A DNA stretch of 64,000 bases from Desmonostoc vinosum HA7617-LM4 (GTDB taxonomy: Bacteria > Cyanobacteriota > Cyanobacteriia > Cyanobacteriales > Nostocaceae). A program made the position numbers and the translations under genes. The notes under the pieces were generated by a model. The model did no database searches. It had not been told where the DNA came from and saw only the letters and a list, made by a program, of their open reading frames with translations. The stretch lies in the NCBI GenBank assembly GCA_019359515.1, contig JAHHHC010000026.1, forward strand, positions 20,643 through 84,642, in the 5' to 3' direction. Below, piece by piece: positions 18,475 to 27,873 of the stretch; within the stretch, counting starts at the first letter, position 1; the number at the start of each line of letters is the position of its first letter.

Positions 18475-19791
18475 ATGCCGGAACAAGCTTCTTTTAGAAA
18501 TATCCCCAAAATTGCGATCGTCTTCTCATCTGTAGCCGCAGTCCTGGCTGTGTGTCAATCTGCCTCTGCACAGTTAAATGTTGGGAATCGTGGTATCCAG
18601 CCAGGACTCGAAGAAGAGTATCTGCAATACCAAATTCAGAACCCAAATCTCAACCAAATGCGGGTAATTCCTGGATGTGAAACAGGATTTGGTCTTAGCT
18701 GTAACAAAACCGGATCGGTACTAGAGAAATTACTTGAGCAAAACGGTGGCCCTAACTATCAAAACCTATTGCTCCGAGCAGCCGGCGGTTCTGAAAACCT
18801 CCAGAACTTCGCCGGCTATTATGGCAACAATCCCAACATTTATAAAGCCCCATACGCCTCATTTTGGAGAAATGATTCTCCAAAAGTTATGGACGGATAT
18901 CAATATGTTCTGGGGCAGAATATTAGCCGCACTCCAGTAGAAGGGCTAGGAGGTGTAACTAGAAATTTTACTTGGGCACCATATTCGGGAGTTGGGAACG
19001 CGCTTAGCCAAAGGGACGGATTGCTAAACTTAAAATTAGCCTATGGACGCGAACTTTTCACTGAAGCTGCCAAAATTCCTAATATAGAGCAGCAAATTCA
19101 ACAATTGAATTTGTCGCCAGAAATGAAAAGTTTTTATTTAAGTAGACTTTCTACAGGGTTGGATGCCTTAAATTCTGGAAACAACAACCAACTCCAACAG
19201 AGCATTTTTGAACTATTATCCTATCCATATTCAGAAGATGGCGGCTTACTCGGACGCCCCATCAATGGAGTACCCCAAGAATTAAGTCAGATAACCACAG
19301 AGGGTATCCCAGGAGACATCTTAGTTAGTGATGAACCAGTAGTATTGGGCGGAGAAGAGCTAGGTCTTGATACTCCCGTAGCATCTGTAGGGGATATCTT
19401 AGCGCCGGGTAGTGCCGATGCTTTTCCACTCTGGCCATTATTTGGACTGCCTATTTTAGCTCTCCCTTTCCTCTTACTTGGAGACAATTCCTCAAACAAT
19501 TCCTCAGATAATCCTTCCAATCCGCAATCTGTACCTGTTGCTAATAATGATTCGCCAGGTACTTCAGGACAGCCGAACCCTAATGACTGTCTTACCAATG
19601 GTAACGGTAGTAGCAACGGCGGCCAGGTGATTGAAGTCCCTTGTAACCCCGGTGGTGGGCCAACTCCACCAGAAGTGAAGAAGGTAGTTGAACCATCAGT
19701 GATGAAAGCACTTGTATTGCTAGTTCTGGTTTTATGTATACTTCGTTATAAACAGCGCTCTATGAAGTTGAAAGTAGGGAGTGGAGAGTAG
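18475..19791 (+). CDS. Exported protein with PEP-CTERM-like C-terminal anchor, family unknown
   Basis: The 438-residue protein begins with a signal peptide (IAIVFSSVAAVLAVCQSASA, cleavage near residue 32). The main domain (about 33-270) is rich in Asn, Leu and Tyr and not assigned. A hydrophobic stretch FPLWPLFGLPILALPFLLLG follows at about 320-340, then an Asn/Ser/Pro/Gly-rich spacer. The end, VVEPSVMKALVLLVLVLCIL then RYKQR, has the P-hydrophobic-Arg plan of PEP-CTERM sorting signals in a variant form (EPS). Surface attachment is therefore inferred. It lies 52 bases after another exported-protein gene. Confidence 0.65.
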   Translation: MPEQASFRNIPKIAIVFSSVAAVLAVCQSASAQLNVGNRGIQPGLEEEYLQYQIQNPNLNQMRVIPGCETGFGLSCNKTGSVLEKLLEQNGGPNYQNLLLRAAGGSENLQNFAGYYGNNPNIYKAPYASFWRNDSPKVMDGYQYVLGQNISRTPVEGLGGVTRNFTWAPYSGVGNALSQRDGLLNLKLAYGRELFTEAAKIPNIEQQIQQLNLSPEMKSFYLSRLSTGLDALNSGNNNQLQQSIFELLSYPYSEDGGLLGRPINGVPQELSQITTEGIPGDILVSDEPVVLGGEELGLDTPVASVGDILAPGSADAFPLWPLFGLPILALPFLLLGDNSSNNSSDNPSNPQSVPVANNDSPGTSGQPNPNDCLTNGNGSSNGGQVIEVPCNPGGGPTPPEVKKVVEPSVMKALVLLVLVLCILRYKQRSMKLKVGSGE

Positions 19792-19792
19792 C

Positions 19793-19825
19793 TGACAGGC
19801 GTAGGTTTTTAATATTTGGCGTTGC
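19793..19825. repeat. Terminal fragment of the MITE-like family
   Basis: Thirty-three bases from CTGACAGGCGTAGGTTTTTA through ATATTTGGCGTT match the left end of the element at 27871-27903, but the other terminal repeat is missing, so this is a solo end. Confidence 0.75.
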
Positions 19826-19854
19826 TCAAAGAACAGTGGGAATTACAGCAATCA

Positions 19855-20783
19855 CTAAGAGGCGTTATTAAAAACATCTTCCGCGAGTATCCAGTCGAAG
19901 AAAAGAATAGGTCGCCAATGCGTAAGAATCATTGAGAGTCCAGCCCCAGCTGCTTCATATCTTGCATCCAACTCGAACATATTACTTTCCGTATTTTGCC
20001 ACCCTTGCTCAACATCATCTTTTAGCAGCATATCGTAAAACAGAACATCCTGTTGGTCTGCGGGATGCTTTTCTCCACGGAGTACAGCCTCCTTAAGTTT
20101 CTGCCTGGCCTTGAACGTGTAATCTTTTCGATCCAGAATTTTCATCTGTTGCTTATCAGTTTTGCGAATAATCGTAAGACTACTACTTTGTTTTTCATTA
20201 TCTCTAAAGTCGATCAGGCGATCAATCTCTCTGAACTTTAGTTCCCACTTTTTACCTTCTTTAGTGTTATTTAAATATGGCCATACATGACCTGCAAGAT
20301 GACGTGCTAAAGGAATTTTACAAGACCAGGCTTGAATGCTTTTTTTGACCCCTTCGGTATTCCAATCTTGTGTTTCCTCTCCCTTGGGGGTTGTAGGGTT
20401 TTCATCATTTCTTCTTCTTTTCGCAGGCCCTTTTGTATAGCTGTCTGAATTAAAAGTTTCATCCGTAGCTTCCCCATCTTCCACACGCTTATATGTTGAC
20501 GTACTATGCTTTTCTTTTTCTCCTAATTGCGGAATATTGGAGGATAGAGATGGTAATTTTGGCGGTGAGCTTCTTTCACTCAAAGGCACCGCCATCTCTT
20601 TTCTCTGTTTTTCTAATGTTTTTAAATGATCAACAACTCCTTGAAAGTTATATTTGTTTGCATCCATCGCCATATTCAACAGCTTCTCTTTAAACTCTAT
20701 TATTAATTCTCTGCTTATCTGATTCTCATTAAGTTTGGGTAGAAGAAATTGTTCCCAGATAAAATTGTGTTTCTCCTCTGGTC
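19855..20783 (-). pseudogene. 5'-truncated gene of unknown function, cut by transposase sequence
   Basis: The minus strand is open from base 20783 to the stop at 19855. In-frame TTG/ATG codons occur at 20679 and 20673, giving up to 275 residues. Coding-like sequence continues upstream of them (NFIWEQFLLPKLNENQISRE) to a stop at the IS66 junction, so the ATG probably lies inside a once longer protein. The product has a disordered Ser/Pro middle, a basic patch KGPAKRRRND resembling a nuclear-localisation signal, and a folded C-terminus (KIPLARHLAGHVWPYLNN, MLLKDDVEQGWQNTES). I recognise no family. It might still be translated from 20679. Confidence 0.5.
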
Positions 20784-20949
20784 ACTGAGGCATTTGTGGG
20801 ATGGTTAGTTACCGATGGTTACGGAGCCTACAGTAATTACCCGAAACGCCAACATTGTTTGGCTCATCTTATCCGCAAAGCGATTGCTTTAACGCAGGCA
20901 TTAGATAAGGAAGTAGCCGATTTAGGACAATGGCTATTAGAAGAACAAA
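20769..20949 (+). pseudogene. IS66-family transposase fragment
   Basis: About 60 codons read TEAFVGWLVTDGYGAYSNYP, then RQHCLAHLIRKAIALTQAL, the TDGYxxY and CxAHxxRK motifs of IS66-type DDE transposases (around the second catalytic aspartate). Everything before and after is missing. The left edge meets the truncated unknown gene, and the right edge runs straight into the first CRISPR repeat. No terminal inverted repeats were found. Confidence 0.8.
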
Positions 20950-21351
20950 GTTTTAACCAACCCAAATCCCTATTAGGGATTGAAACCTGCTCAAATATGG
21001 CGCGATCGCTTTCGTCCTGGGAGTTTTAACCAACCCAAATCCCTATTAGGGATTGAAACCACAACATCGTGCTGAAGAACAACGCAGACATTGGTTTTAA
21101 CCAACCCAAATCCCTATTAGGGATTGAAACCTAGCGGCGTTAGAGACACTTGTAGACTATAAGGTTTTAATCAACCAAAATCCCTATTAGGGATTGAAAC
21201 CTGCAAAGGAACAACATCACCTCTTTTGTAATCCTGAGTTTTAATCAACCAAAATCCCTATTAGGGACTGAAACGAAAGTACTCTGGGGACGCTGATAAG
21301 AATATATCACTACAGTTTTAATCAACCCAAATCCCTATTAGGGATTGAAAC
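20950..21351 (+). CRISPR. CRISPR array 1: six 37-nt repeats, five spacers
   Basis: Repeats start at 20950, 21023, 21094, 21164, 21238 and 21315; spacers are 36, 34, 33, 37 and 40 nt. Each repeat begins GTTTTAA and ends TTAGGGATTGAAAC, except the fifth (GGGACTGAAAC). The first three have ACCAACCCAAA, the next two ATCAACCAAAA, the last ATCAACCCAAA in the left half. The ATTGAAAC 3' end indicates plus-strand transcription. No leader is visible: the left side is a transposase scrap. No cas genes are nearby. The repeats are close relatives of those in array 2. The first spacer contains a HIP1 octamer (GCGATCGC). Confidence 0.97.
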
Positions 21352-21359
21352 ACGCCCTT

Positions 21360-21602
21360 TTATGCTAAATTCCACAAGGGAGACAACACCATTTTGACGG
21401 TGTTTTCCAGCAAGGGAGGATACTTTAGCAAATTGGCATAACTTGCCTTAACTCGATCGAGTTGTTGTTTTTGGGAGTCGGTAATTTCTGGTAAGTTATC
21501 TTGCCATTCTCTCAAAAATTGCTCATCCTCAACTAATTGCAGTTCCAAGTTGGTTTCTAATTCGAGCAGAGTAATTTCTTTAGCCTGTATTGTTTGAACC
21601 AT
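21360..21602 (-). pseudogene. N-terminal remnant of a type I restriction R-subunit-like protein
   Basis: The 80-residue frame (MVQTIQAKEITLLELETNLE, then LQLVEDEQFLREWQDNLPEI) matches from memory the start of a common cyanobacterial restriction-endonuclease-like family that continues with a PD-(D/E)xK core. Here it ends at LSPLWNLA, before any catalytic residue, eight bases from the CRISPR array. It is probably non-functional. The truncation is consistent with the rearranged nature of the neighbouring 2 kb. Confidence 0.6.
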
Positions 21603-21629
21603 AATCCCAAAATATTTTTCTTGAACTAC

Positions 21630-24002
21630 CTACACTAGACGATCGCGTGCTGCTGCTAAGATTAAACGTTGTTCGGCACGGGCGATCGCTTGATATGTGC
21701 GCCCTACTGCTTCTGGTTCGACGGAAATGGAAGTTATGCCCCATTGCACTAATTTATCGATGATTTCTGGATAAAAGGCTGGTGCTTGGCCGCAGATTGA
21801 ACAAGGAATACCTGCGTTTTTGGCTATTTCAATGAGTTTGGCGATCGCACCCATAACTGCTGGATGACGCTCATCAAACACCCCAGCTAGCTGTCCTTGT
21901 TCGCGGTCTACTCCTAGTAATAGTTGGGTTAGGTCGTTAGTACCAATCGAAATCCCAGCTACACCTGCTTTGATGTATTCTGTCATTAAAAATAGGACAC
22001 TTGGCACTTCTGCCATAATCCACAGTTGAAATTGTGAGACTTCGGTTAACCCTGCTTGCTCAACTTTGCGACGGCAAAAGGTAAACTCTTCCACAGTCCG
22101 CACAAAAGGTAATAGCAGATGGATATTGCTGTATCCAGCTTGCTGTACAGTTGCTAAGGCTTTTAATTCTAATTCAAATACTGCGGGATTTCGTAAGTAG
22201 CTGAAGGTACCGCGTTCACCTAACATCGATTGTGATGCAGATTTGAAACTATCACTCAATGATGGTAGATCTGGCGATCGCCAATCTAAAGATCGATAAA
22301 AAACTGGTCGTGGTGCGAAAGCACGAGCAAATTGCATAATTTGCTCAGACCAACGCTCTAATAATTCTGCCTGACGCCCGCTTAAAAGCCAACTATTGGG
22401 ATGTTGCCCTTCGAGTATAGTTAATATCATGAGTTCTGAGCGCAACAATCCTACACCATCCACAGGTAGATTTTGCACTTGCTCTATCAAGCTGGGCTGA
22501 CTCAAGTTAACCAGTAATTGAGTAGCAATCACAGGTAGATGCAGAGTTACGGCAGGATGAGGAGTTACAGCTATGGAGTGATGAGGAGAAAGAGAACTGT
22601 TTGCCCCTCTCTCCCTCTGTTTCTCTTTTACTGTGCTAATTTCCCAATCTTCCACTCTTTCACTCTCCCAATCTTCCCCGTTTTCTCTAATGCGATAAAC
22701 CTCTCCCCTTTCGCCATCTACTAATAGCCGTTCCCCAGTTTGAATGAGGGTTGTAGCAGATGTTGCACTTACTACTGCTGCGATTCCCAATTCTCTAGCC
22801 AGAATTGCAGCGTGACTGGTTAATCCTCCATATTCTGTGATAATACCACTAACTTGTTGCAATAAAGGTAGCCAATCAGGTGTGATATTTGGTACTACTA
22901 AAATCACTCCTTTAGGTAGTTGTTCTGGCTTGAGGGGTGAACTGATGACATGAGCGATCGCAATGACACGTCCCCGACTAGCCCCTAATCCTTTGATAAA
23001 GTATAAATTGGGTGCTAGTTGGGGAAAGCTAACTTGCGTCAGATAAAGTTTGGCAGAGGAAGCTTGCTGGACAATAGTCCATTTAATAGTGAAGGTTTTA
23101 CCTAGTTCTGTTGCTAGTTGATTTCCTAGATTAATTACTTGTTGGAGATATTCTTCTGATAAAGCGGACTGTTTTTGTTGAGCTTCTGTGAGTAAATAGG
23201 TAGCCAAACAAGTTGTATTTGGCGTTAGTACTGAGTTTGACAAAGATGCTGTATTTTCAACTCGATAAGCCAGCATTTTATTGCCTAGCTGTTGCTCTAA
23301 TACAACTCCAGTCTCCTTTTGAATATAGTAAACGTCTGGCAGGACTTCGCCATAGGTAATCGCTACTCCTAAGCCCCATGTCGCTTCGATTTCCCACCCA
23401 GAGGAGTTGGCATTTAATAAACCACTGGCGATCGCATTCTCTACAGGTTGCACCAACACCGCCAAATTAATTTGTTGCAGGTCAATCCCTGCTCGTTGCC
23501 AATATAATAAGCTTCTGGCGCGAAATAGTTGACTCCATGTAGTCTTTAATGCTTGAGCGATCGCGTGCTGATTATAGCTACAAAATACTGACTCCAACAA
23601 CCCCGATACTTTCTCCATTCCTGGGAAATTTGACGATACCGCCAGAGTAGGCCGAAAAATCAAGCCATCAGCTTGCCATTGTTGAGCTGCGTTGAAAATT
23701 GTATTCACCCACTCTAGTGGTATAGTTCCAGAGAGAATTTCCCGACGTAAGCGGCCAGCCACTTGCTGGAGTTGACGCCAATTAGCTACATCTAGGTGCA
23801 GCGAAGAATGAGGTAAATCAGCGATTAATGACTCTGAACTATTGAGCGTTTCTAAAAATTGTTGCAAAATTTCCGCCGAAACTACAAAACCAGGTACCAC
23901 GGGATAACCATGCTGGATGATTCTGCTCAAGTAAAACGCTTTGTCACCTACTTTGGTGCGGTCTTGTAGTTTAATTTGATCTAGCCAGTAGAGTTTATCC
24001 AC
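21630..24002 (-). CDS. ppsA: Phosphoenolpyruvate synthase-like protein
   Basis: The 790-residue enzyme converts pyruvate and ATP to PEP, AMP and phosphate. The N-terminal ATP-grasp domain (1-325) opens VGDKAFYLSRIIQHGYPVVP. The swivelling His domain carries catalytic H397 in EYGGLTSHAAILAREL. The C-terminal PEP/pyruvate barrel contains GVGLLRSEL, GISIGTNDLTQLLLGVDRE and GIPCSICGQAP with the active cysteine. Residues 440-490 (ENGEDWESERVEDWE..., then SSLSPHHSIAVTPHPAVTLH) are low-complexity linker resembling dispersed intergenic repeat sequence in frame. The arginine normally seen in the ATP-grasp loop appears altered (AVSSNFPGMEK), so activity should be confirmed. Confidence 0.85.
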   Translation of the reverse strand: MDKLYWLDQIKLQDRTKVGDKAFYLSRIIQHGYPVVPGFVVSAEILQQFLETLNSSESLIADLPHSSLHLDVANWRQLQQVAGRLRREILSGTIPLEWVNTIFNAAQQWQADGLIFRPTLAVSSNFPGMEKVSGLLESVFCSYNQHAIAQALKTTWSQLFRARSLLYWQRAGIDLQQINLAVLVQPVENAIASGLLNANSSGWEIEATWGLGVAITYGEVLPDVYYIQKETGVVLEQQLGNKMLAYRVENTASLSNSVLTPNTTCLATYLLTEAQQKQSALSEEYLQQVINLGNQLATELGKTFTIKWTIVQQASSAKLYLTQVSFPQLAPNLYFIKGLGASRGRVIAIAHVISSPLKPEQLPKGVILVVPNITPDWLPLLQQVSGIITEYGGLTSHAAILARELGIAAVVSATSATTLIQTGERLLVDGERGEVYRIRENGEDWESERVEDWEISTVKEKQRERGANSSLSPHHSIAVTPHPAVTLHLPVIATQLLVNLSQPSLIEQVQNLPVDGVGLLRSELMILTILEGQHPNSWLLSGRQAELLERWSEQIMQFARAFAPRPVFYRSLDWRSPDLPSLSDSFKSASQSMLGERGTFSYLRNPAVFELELKALATVQQAGYSNIHLLLPFVRTVEEFTFCRRKVEQAGLTEVSQFQLWIMAEVPSVLFLMTEYIKAGVAGISIGTNDLTQLLLGVDREQGQLAGVFDERHPAVMGAIAKLIEIAKNAGIPCSICGQAPAFYPEIIDKLVQWGITSISVEPEAVGRTYQAIARAEQRLILAAARDRLV

Positions 24003-24509
24003 TCAATTTGTTTAGTTGTCAGTTGTCAGTTGTCAGTCGGTGCGATGGTGGAGCAAATTCTCTTTATTAGTGTCTCTTATTGAAAATAAGAGGTTCAGCG
24101 GTTCAATCATGTTGTGCATTTAGTGATATTCTATTTAATTATTGAGTGTATGATTAAATTTAGCAATTTGAGGTAAAATTTCCTCAGTTAATAGTCTTTA
24201 AGGTTAAAATACTTGTTTAACAAGCTTCAAAGTCATATTGCTGCCTGATCTGTTTTCTTATCCTCCCTGTTCTCTGCTTCTACTCTACGGGAAGCTGCTT
24301 CTCTATGAGACGCTACGCGAATACATCTAAATATGGTTCGTTTTTTTACCTATTAAAATTGAATTGCTAGACTACGAGATTGTAAATAGCTTAGTTTTGC
24401 GTGTTTAACTCGAATTAAAAAAAAGATTGTGCCATTCTCAGTATATTTTGACAAACAAATTCCTTTTTAAGCTATTATATTAGACTACCTATTATATTTA
24501 GAATTAGCA
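24003..24509. other. Divergent intergenic region (ppsA / MgtC-like)
   Basis: There is no gene. CAGTTGTCAGTTGTCAGT heptamers (GTCAGTT) occur at about 24013-24037 next to the ppsA start. A short GC-richer repeat (CTACGGGAAGCTGCTTCTCT, then GAGACGCTACGCG) lies near 24290-24320. The remainder is AT-rich promoter-type DNA. Confidence 0.5.
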
Positions 24510-24968
24510 TTGTCCACTACTTACTACCTTTCAAGTAATGATTGGCTAAATATTAGCATCAGACTGGGTACTGCTTTGCTTATTGGAGCAATAATTGGTT
24601 TAGAGCGAGAAGTTAGACATAAACCAGCTGGTTTAAGAACCCACATGCTAGTAAGTCTTGGTTCAGCCATATTCACTGTTATACCTTTAGCAAGTGGACT
24701 AGTAGAATCTCATCTTGATCCTCTTAGCCGTGTAATTCAGGGTATTGCAGCAGGTGTGGGATTTCTTGGCGCTGGAGAAATTGTCCGTGAGTCTTCCCAA
24801 CAATCGCAACACATGGAAATCAGAGGATTGACATCAGCTGCGGCTATTTGGGTATCGGCTGCTTTAGGTGTTGCTGCTGGATGTGGTTTATGGCAAGTAG
24901 GGCTAATTGGTGCGCTGCTAACTTTTGTAGTTCTCAACCTGTTTAAAAAGTTGATAAGACATAATTAA
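24510..24968 (+). CDS. MgtC/SapB family membrane protein
   Basis: The 152-residue protein has four hydrophobic segments and the MgtC signature: RLGTALLIGAIIGLEREVRHKPAGLRTHMLVSLGSA (residues about 18-53, listed as overlapping parts GAIIGLERE and KPAGLRTHMLVSLG), then GVGFLGAGEI and RGLTSAAAIWVSAALGVAAG. MgtC-like proteins act in Mg2+ homeostasis, partly by inhibiting F-type ATP synthase in pathogens; the role in cyanobacteria is not established. This is the short membrane-only form without the C-terminal ACT-like domain. The start is TTG at 24510, with no other candidate and no clear ribosome-binding site. It stands alone. Confidence 0.85.
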   Translation: MSTTYYLSSNDWLNISIRLGTALLIGAIIGLEREVRHKPAGLRTHMLVSLGSAIFTVIPLASGLVESHLDPLSRVIQGIAAGVGFLGAGEIVRESSQQSQHMEIRGLTSAAAIWVSAALGVAAGCGLWQVGLIGALLTFVVLNLFKKLIRHN

Positions 24969-25631
24969 ATAATTCGTAATTCGTAATTCGTAATGACGCT
25001 CGAGGACTCGCTAACGCTACGCTAACGTAATTCGTAATGACGCGACGCTCGTACCGACGCTCGATGACTCGCTAACGCTACCGCTTCGCTAACGCTAACG
25101 TAATTCGTAATTAAGTTTTGTGTTGGGGATTTACTTGATCTTATTGTTATGCATCGAAATAGGTAACAGCAAATAGAAAAACTGTTCTCTGTTGCCTTTG
25201 CAATAGGATTATGATTAGTTATTGATATTTGTTAAATAATATTAATAACAAAAGAGATATTTTAAGATAATGTCAATGAACTTGATATAAAAAAGTATCA
25301 AAGCCGACCAAAAACAGGCATAATCTTTAACAAGACAAAACAATAAAAACCATCAACTGGGATTAAATTGAATGTCAATAAGTTGCTCAAACTTCAGGGG
25401 AGAGTTCGCAAAATAAAGACTCTGGTGTAGTAAACCTGAAGCAGCAAGTAACTGGGAATTGGGAATTGGGAATTGGGAATTGTCATTAATCATTGATTTT
25501 TTCTTTGCGTCTTTGCGTTCCTCTCATCCCCCTCATCTTCCCCAATTCCCATTACCCTTAATCCCCACTCCTGGAGGGAGTGCGGGCCCCGAGTTCCCCA
25601 GTCCCCAACGTTTAGTGATGAGAAGGCGTAG
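24969..25631. repeat. Repeat-rich intergenic region upstream of glgP
   Basis: Bases 24966-25115 are a mosaic of AATTCGT heptamers and CGCTAACG/GACGCTCG units related to 8550-8690. At 25450-25482 the heptamer GGGAATT is repeated five times. GGAGGGAGTGCGGGCC near 25573 is a degenerate relative of the hairpin at 13602. No gene is recognised in the AT-rich part. Confidence 0.75.
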
Positions 25632-27851
25632 ATGAATATGGCTAATAGCAGTGCAAGCACCGCAGCACTACGCTTGAGTGAAAAATTACCTTTTGTACTC
25701 AAGCGGTTGGCAGATTTGGCTTATAACTATTGGTGGAGTTGGAGTGGCGATCGCATCGCGTTATTTCAAACTATCGATCCCCAAGAATGGGAACGCTGTG
25801 GACATAACGCCGTAGCAATTTTAGAGTCGGCAAGCTATGAACGTCTGACGCAGCTAGCAGAAGATCCATCTTACCTCAAGCAGATTTCCGCCTTAACGCG
25901 TGAGTTTGACGAATACATGGCACAGCAAGATACTTGGGTAAGTCGAGTTGCACCGCAAGTTTCGCGTGATCGTCCCATCGCCTACTTTTGTGCTGAATTT
26001 GGTATCCATGAATCCCTACCCGTTTACTCTGGCGGCTTGGGGATATTGGCGGGGGATCACTTAAAATCATCATCAGATTTAGGTGTACCCTTAGTAGGAA
26101 TTGGCTTGCTGTATCGCCAAGGCTACTTTCGTCAGCGCCTAAACCGTCATGGATGGCAAGAAGATTACTATATAGATAATATCTTCCATCGGATGCCCAT
26201 AGAGTTGATCAAAAATCAACAAGGGGAACCGTTAACCATTCAGTTAGACATTCGCCATCGCCGGGTAAAAGTGCAAATTTGGCGAGTGCAAGTAGGACGG
26301 GTGAGTTTATATTTATTAGATAGCGATCGCAACGACAACGATCCCATCGACCGCTGGTTAACTGGACACCTATACGGTGGCAATCAAGAAACCCGCATTG
26401 CCCAAGAAGTCGTCTTAGGAATTGGTGGTGTACGCGCACTGCAAGCTTTGGGAATTCAACCTGCTGTTTATCACCTCAACGAAGGCCACGCCGCATTCTG
26501 TACCTTGGAAATTGCCCGCCTAGAAATGGAACGTAGCGGTAAATCCTTCTATGATGTTGAAGCCACGGTGCGGAATAGTTGCGTCTTTACCACCCATACC
26601 CCAGTTCCCGCCGGTCACGATGTCTTTTCACCTGATTTAATTGACTCGTATTTTGCTCAATACTGGCAGCAATTGCGACTTTCCCGCGAACAATTTTTAG
26701 CATTGGGTGCAAGGCGATTAGGCGATCCTTGGGAACCCTTTGGGATGACGGTTTTAGCATTGCGGATGTCTCGGGCTTGCAATGGTGTCAGCGAATTACA
26801 CGGTCAAGTCTCTCGCAAAATGTGGACAGTTCTCTATCCCCAACGCACAGAAGACAAAGTACCAATCGGGTATATCACCAATGGTGTACACGCACCAACT
26901 TGGACTGCACCTTTGTTGGCTGACTTATATAGTCAGTATTTAGCAGAAGATTGGAAAACTCGTGCAGTTGATCCTAAGATGTGGGCAAAAGTGGACGAAA
27001 TTCCAGATGAGGAACTGTGGTGGCGACATCAAGTACTCAAAGAACGCCTAATTGCCTACACTCGTTATAAAGTCAAAAAATCGCGGGAGTTGCGTGGCGA
27101 AAATCATGAACTTATCCATGCGAGTGAAACTCTACTCGACCCCAACGTATTGACTATTGGATTTGCTAGGCGCTTTAGCCCTTACAAACGCGGCGATTTA
27201 ATTTTACGCGATGCTGAACGGGCGTTAAAGATTTTTGGTAATGCTTCACGGCCAGTACAGATTATCTTTGCAGGTAAAGCCCACCCAGCCGATGAAGAAG
27301 GTAAGCGAATTATTCAACGCTTGATGGAATGGTGCCATAATTCAGGCATTATCAACCGAGTCGCTTTTATTGAAGACTACGATATTTACACTGGTCAAAA
27401 ATTGGTGCAAGGTGTAGATGTTTGGTTAAATAATCCCCGGCGTCCTTTGGAGGCGTCTGGTACGAGTGGACAAAAAGTTTGCTTTAACGGCGGTATTAAT
27501 TGCAGCGTCCTGGATGGCTGGTGGTGCGAAGGCTATAAAGCTGATGCCAACGGCAAGGGAATTAATGGGTGGGCCATTGGTGAAGATGCAAATACTAGTG
27601 ACCAAGAATTACAAGACCGGATTGACTCGCGATCGCTTTACCAACTCTTGGAGGAGGAAATTGTTCCTCTATACTACGACCAAGATGCTCAAGGTGTACC
27701 CCACCGTTGGGTGAAAATGATGAAAGAGTCGATTAAAACAAATGCACCCCTGTTCAACACAGATAGGATGATTGCCGACTATGTTTCACAGGTGTATGTC
27801 CCAGAGATTGCTAGCCGTGTGGAACCGATTTTAGCTAAGGTTCTGCTTTAA
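25632..27851 (+). CDS. glgP: Alpha-glucan phosphorylase (GT35, short form)
   Basis: The 739-residue enzyme releases glucose-1-phosphate from glycogen or maltodextrin. IAYFCAEFGIHESLPVYSGG, LGILAGDHLKSSSDLGVPLV and PAVYHLNEGHAAF define the short alpha-glucan phosphorylase subfamily. ARRFSPYKRGDLIL and EASGTSGQK hold phosphate- and PLP-site residues, with the likely PLP lysine at 615; the family more often has SGTSGMK. The ATG at 25632 (MNMANSSAS) is preceded by GAAGG. An alternative ATG is two codons later. The gene stands alone; a MITE-like element follows 22 bases after the stop. Confidence 0.93.
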   Translation: MNMANSSASTAALRLSEKLPFVLKRLADLAYNYWWSWSGDRIALFQTIDPQEWERCGHNAVAILESASYERLTQLAEDPSYLKQISALTREFDEYMAQQDTWVSRVAPQVSRDRPIAYFCAEFGIHESLPVYSGGLGILAGDHLKSSSDLGVPLVGIGLLYRQGYFRQRLNRHGWQEDYYIDNIFHRMPIELIKNQQGEPLTIQLDIRHRRVKVQIWRVQVGRVSLYLLDSDRNDNDPIDRWLTGHLYGGNQETRIAQEVVLGIGGVRALQALGIQPAVYHLNEGHAAFCTLEIARLEMERSGKSFYDVEATVRNSCVFTTHTPVPAGHDVFSPDLIDSYFAQYWQQLRLSREQFLALGARRLGDPWEPFGMTVLALRMSRACNGVSELHGQVSRKMWTVLYPQRTEDKVPIGYITNGVHAPTWTAPLLADLYSQYLAEDWKTRAVDPKMWAKVDEIPDEELWWRHQVLKERLIAYTRYKVKKSRELRGENHELIHASETLLDPNVLTIGFARRFSPYKRGDLILRDAERALKIFGNASRPVQIIFAGKAHPADEEGKRIIQRLMEWCHNSGIINRVAFIEDYDIYTGQKLVQGVDVWLNNPRRPLEASGTSGQKVCFNGGINCSVLDGWWCEGYKADANGKGINGWAIGEDANTSDQELQDRIDSRSLYQLLEEEIVPLYYDQDAQGVPHRWVKMMKESIKTNAPLFNTDRMIADYVSQVYVPEIASRVEPILAKVLL

Positions 27852-27873
27852 CAATTAGAGAATGGGGAATCTG

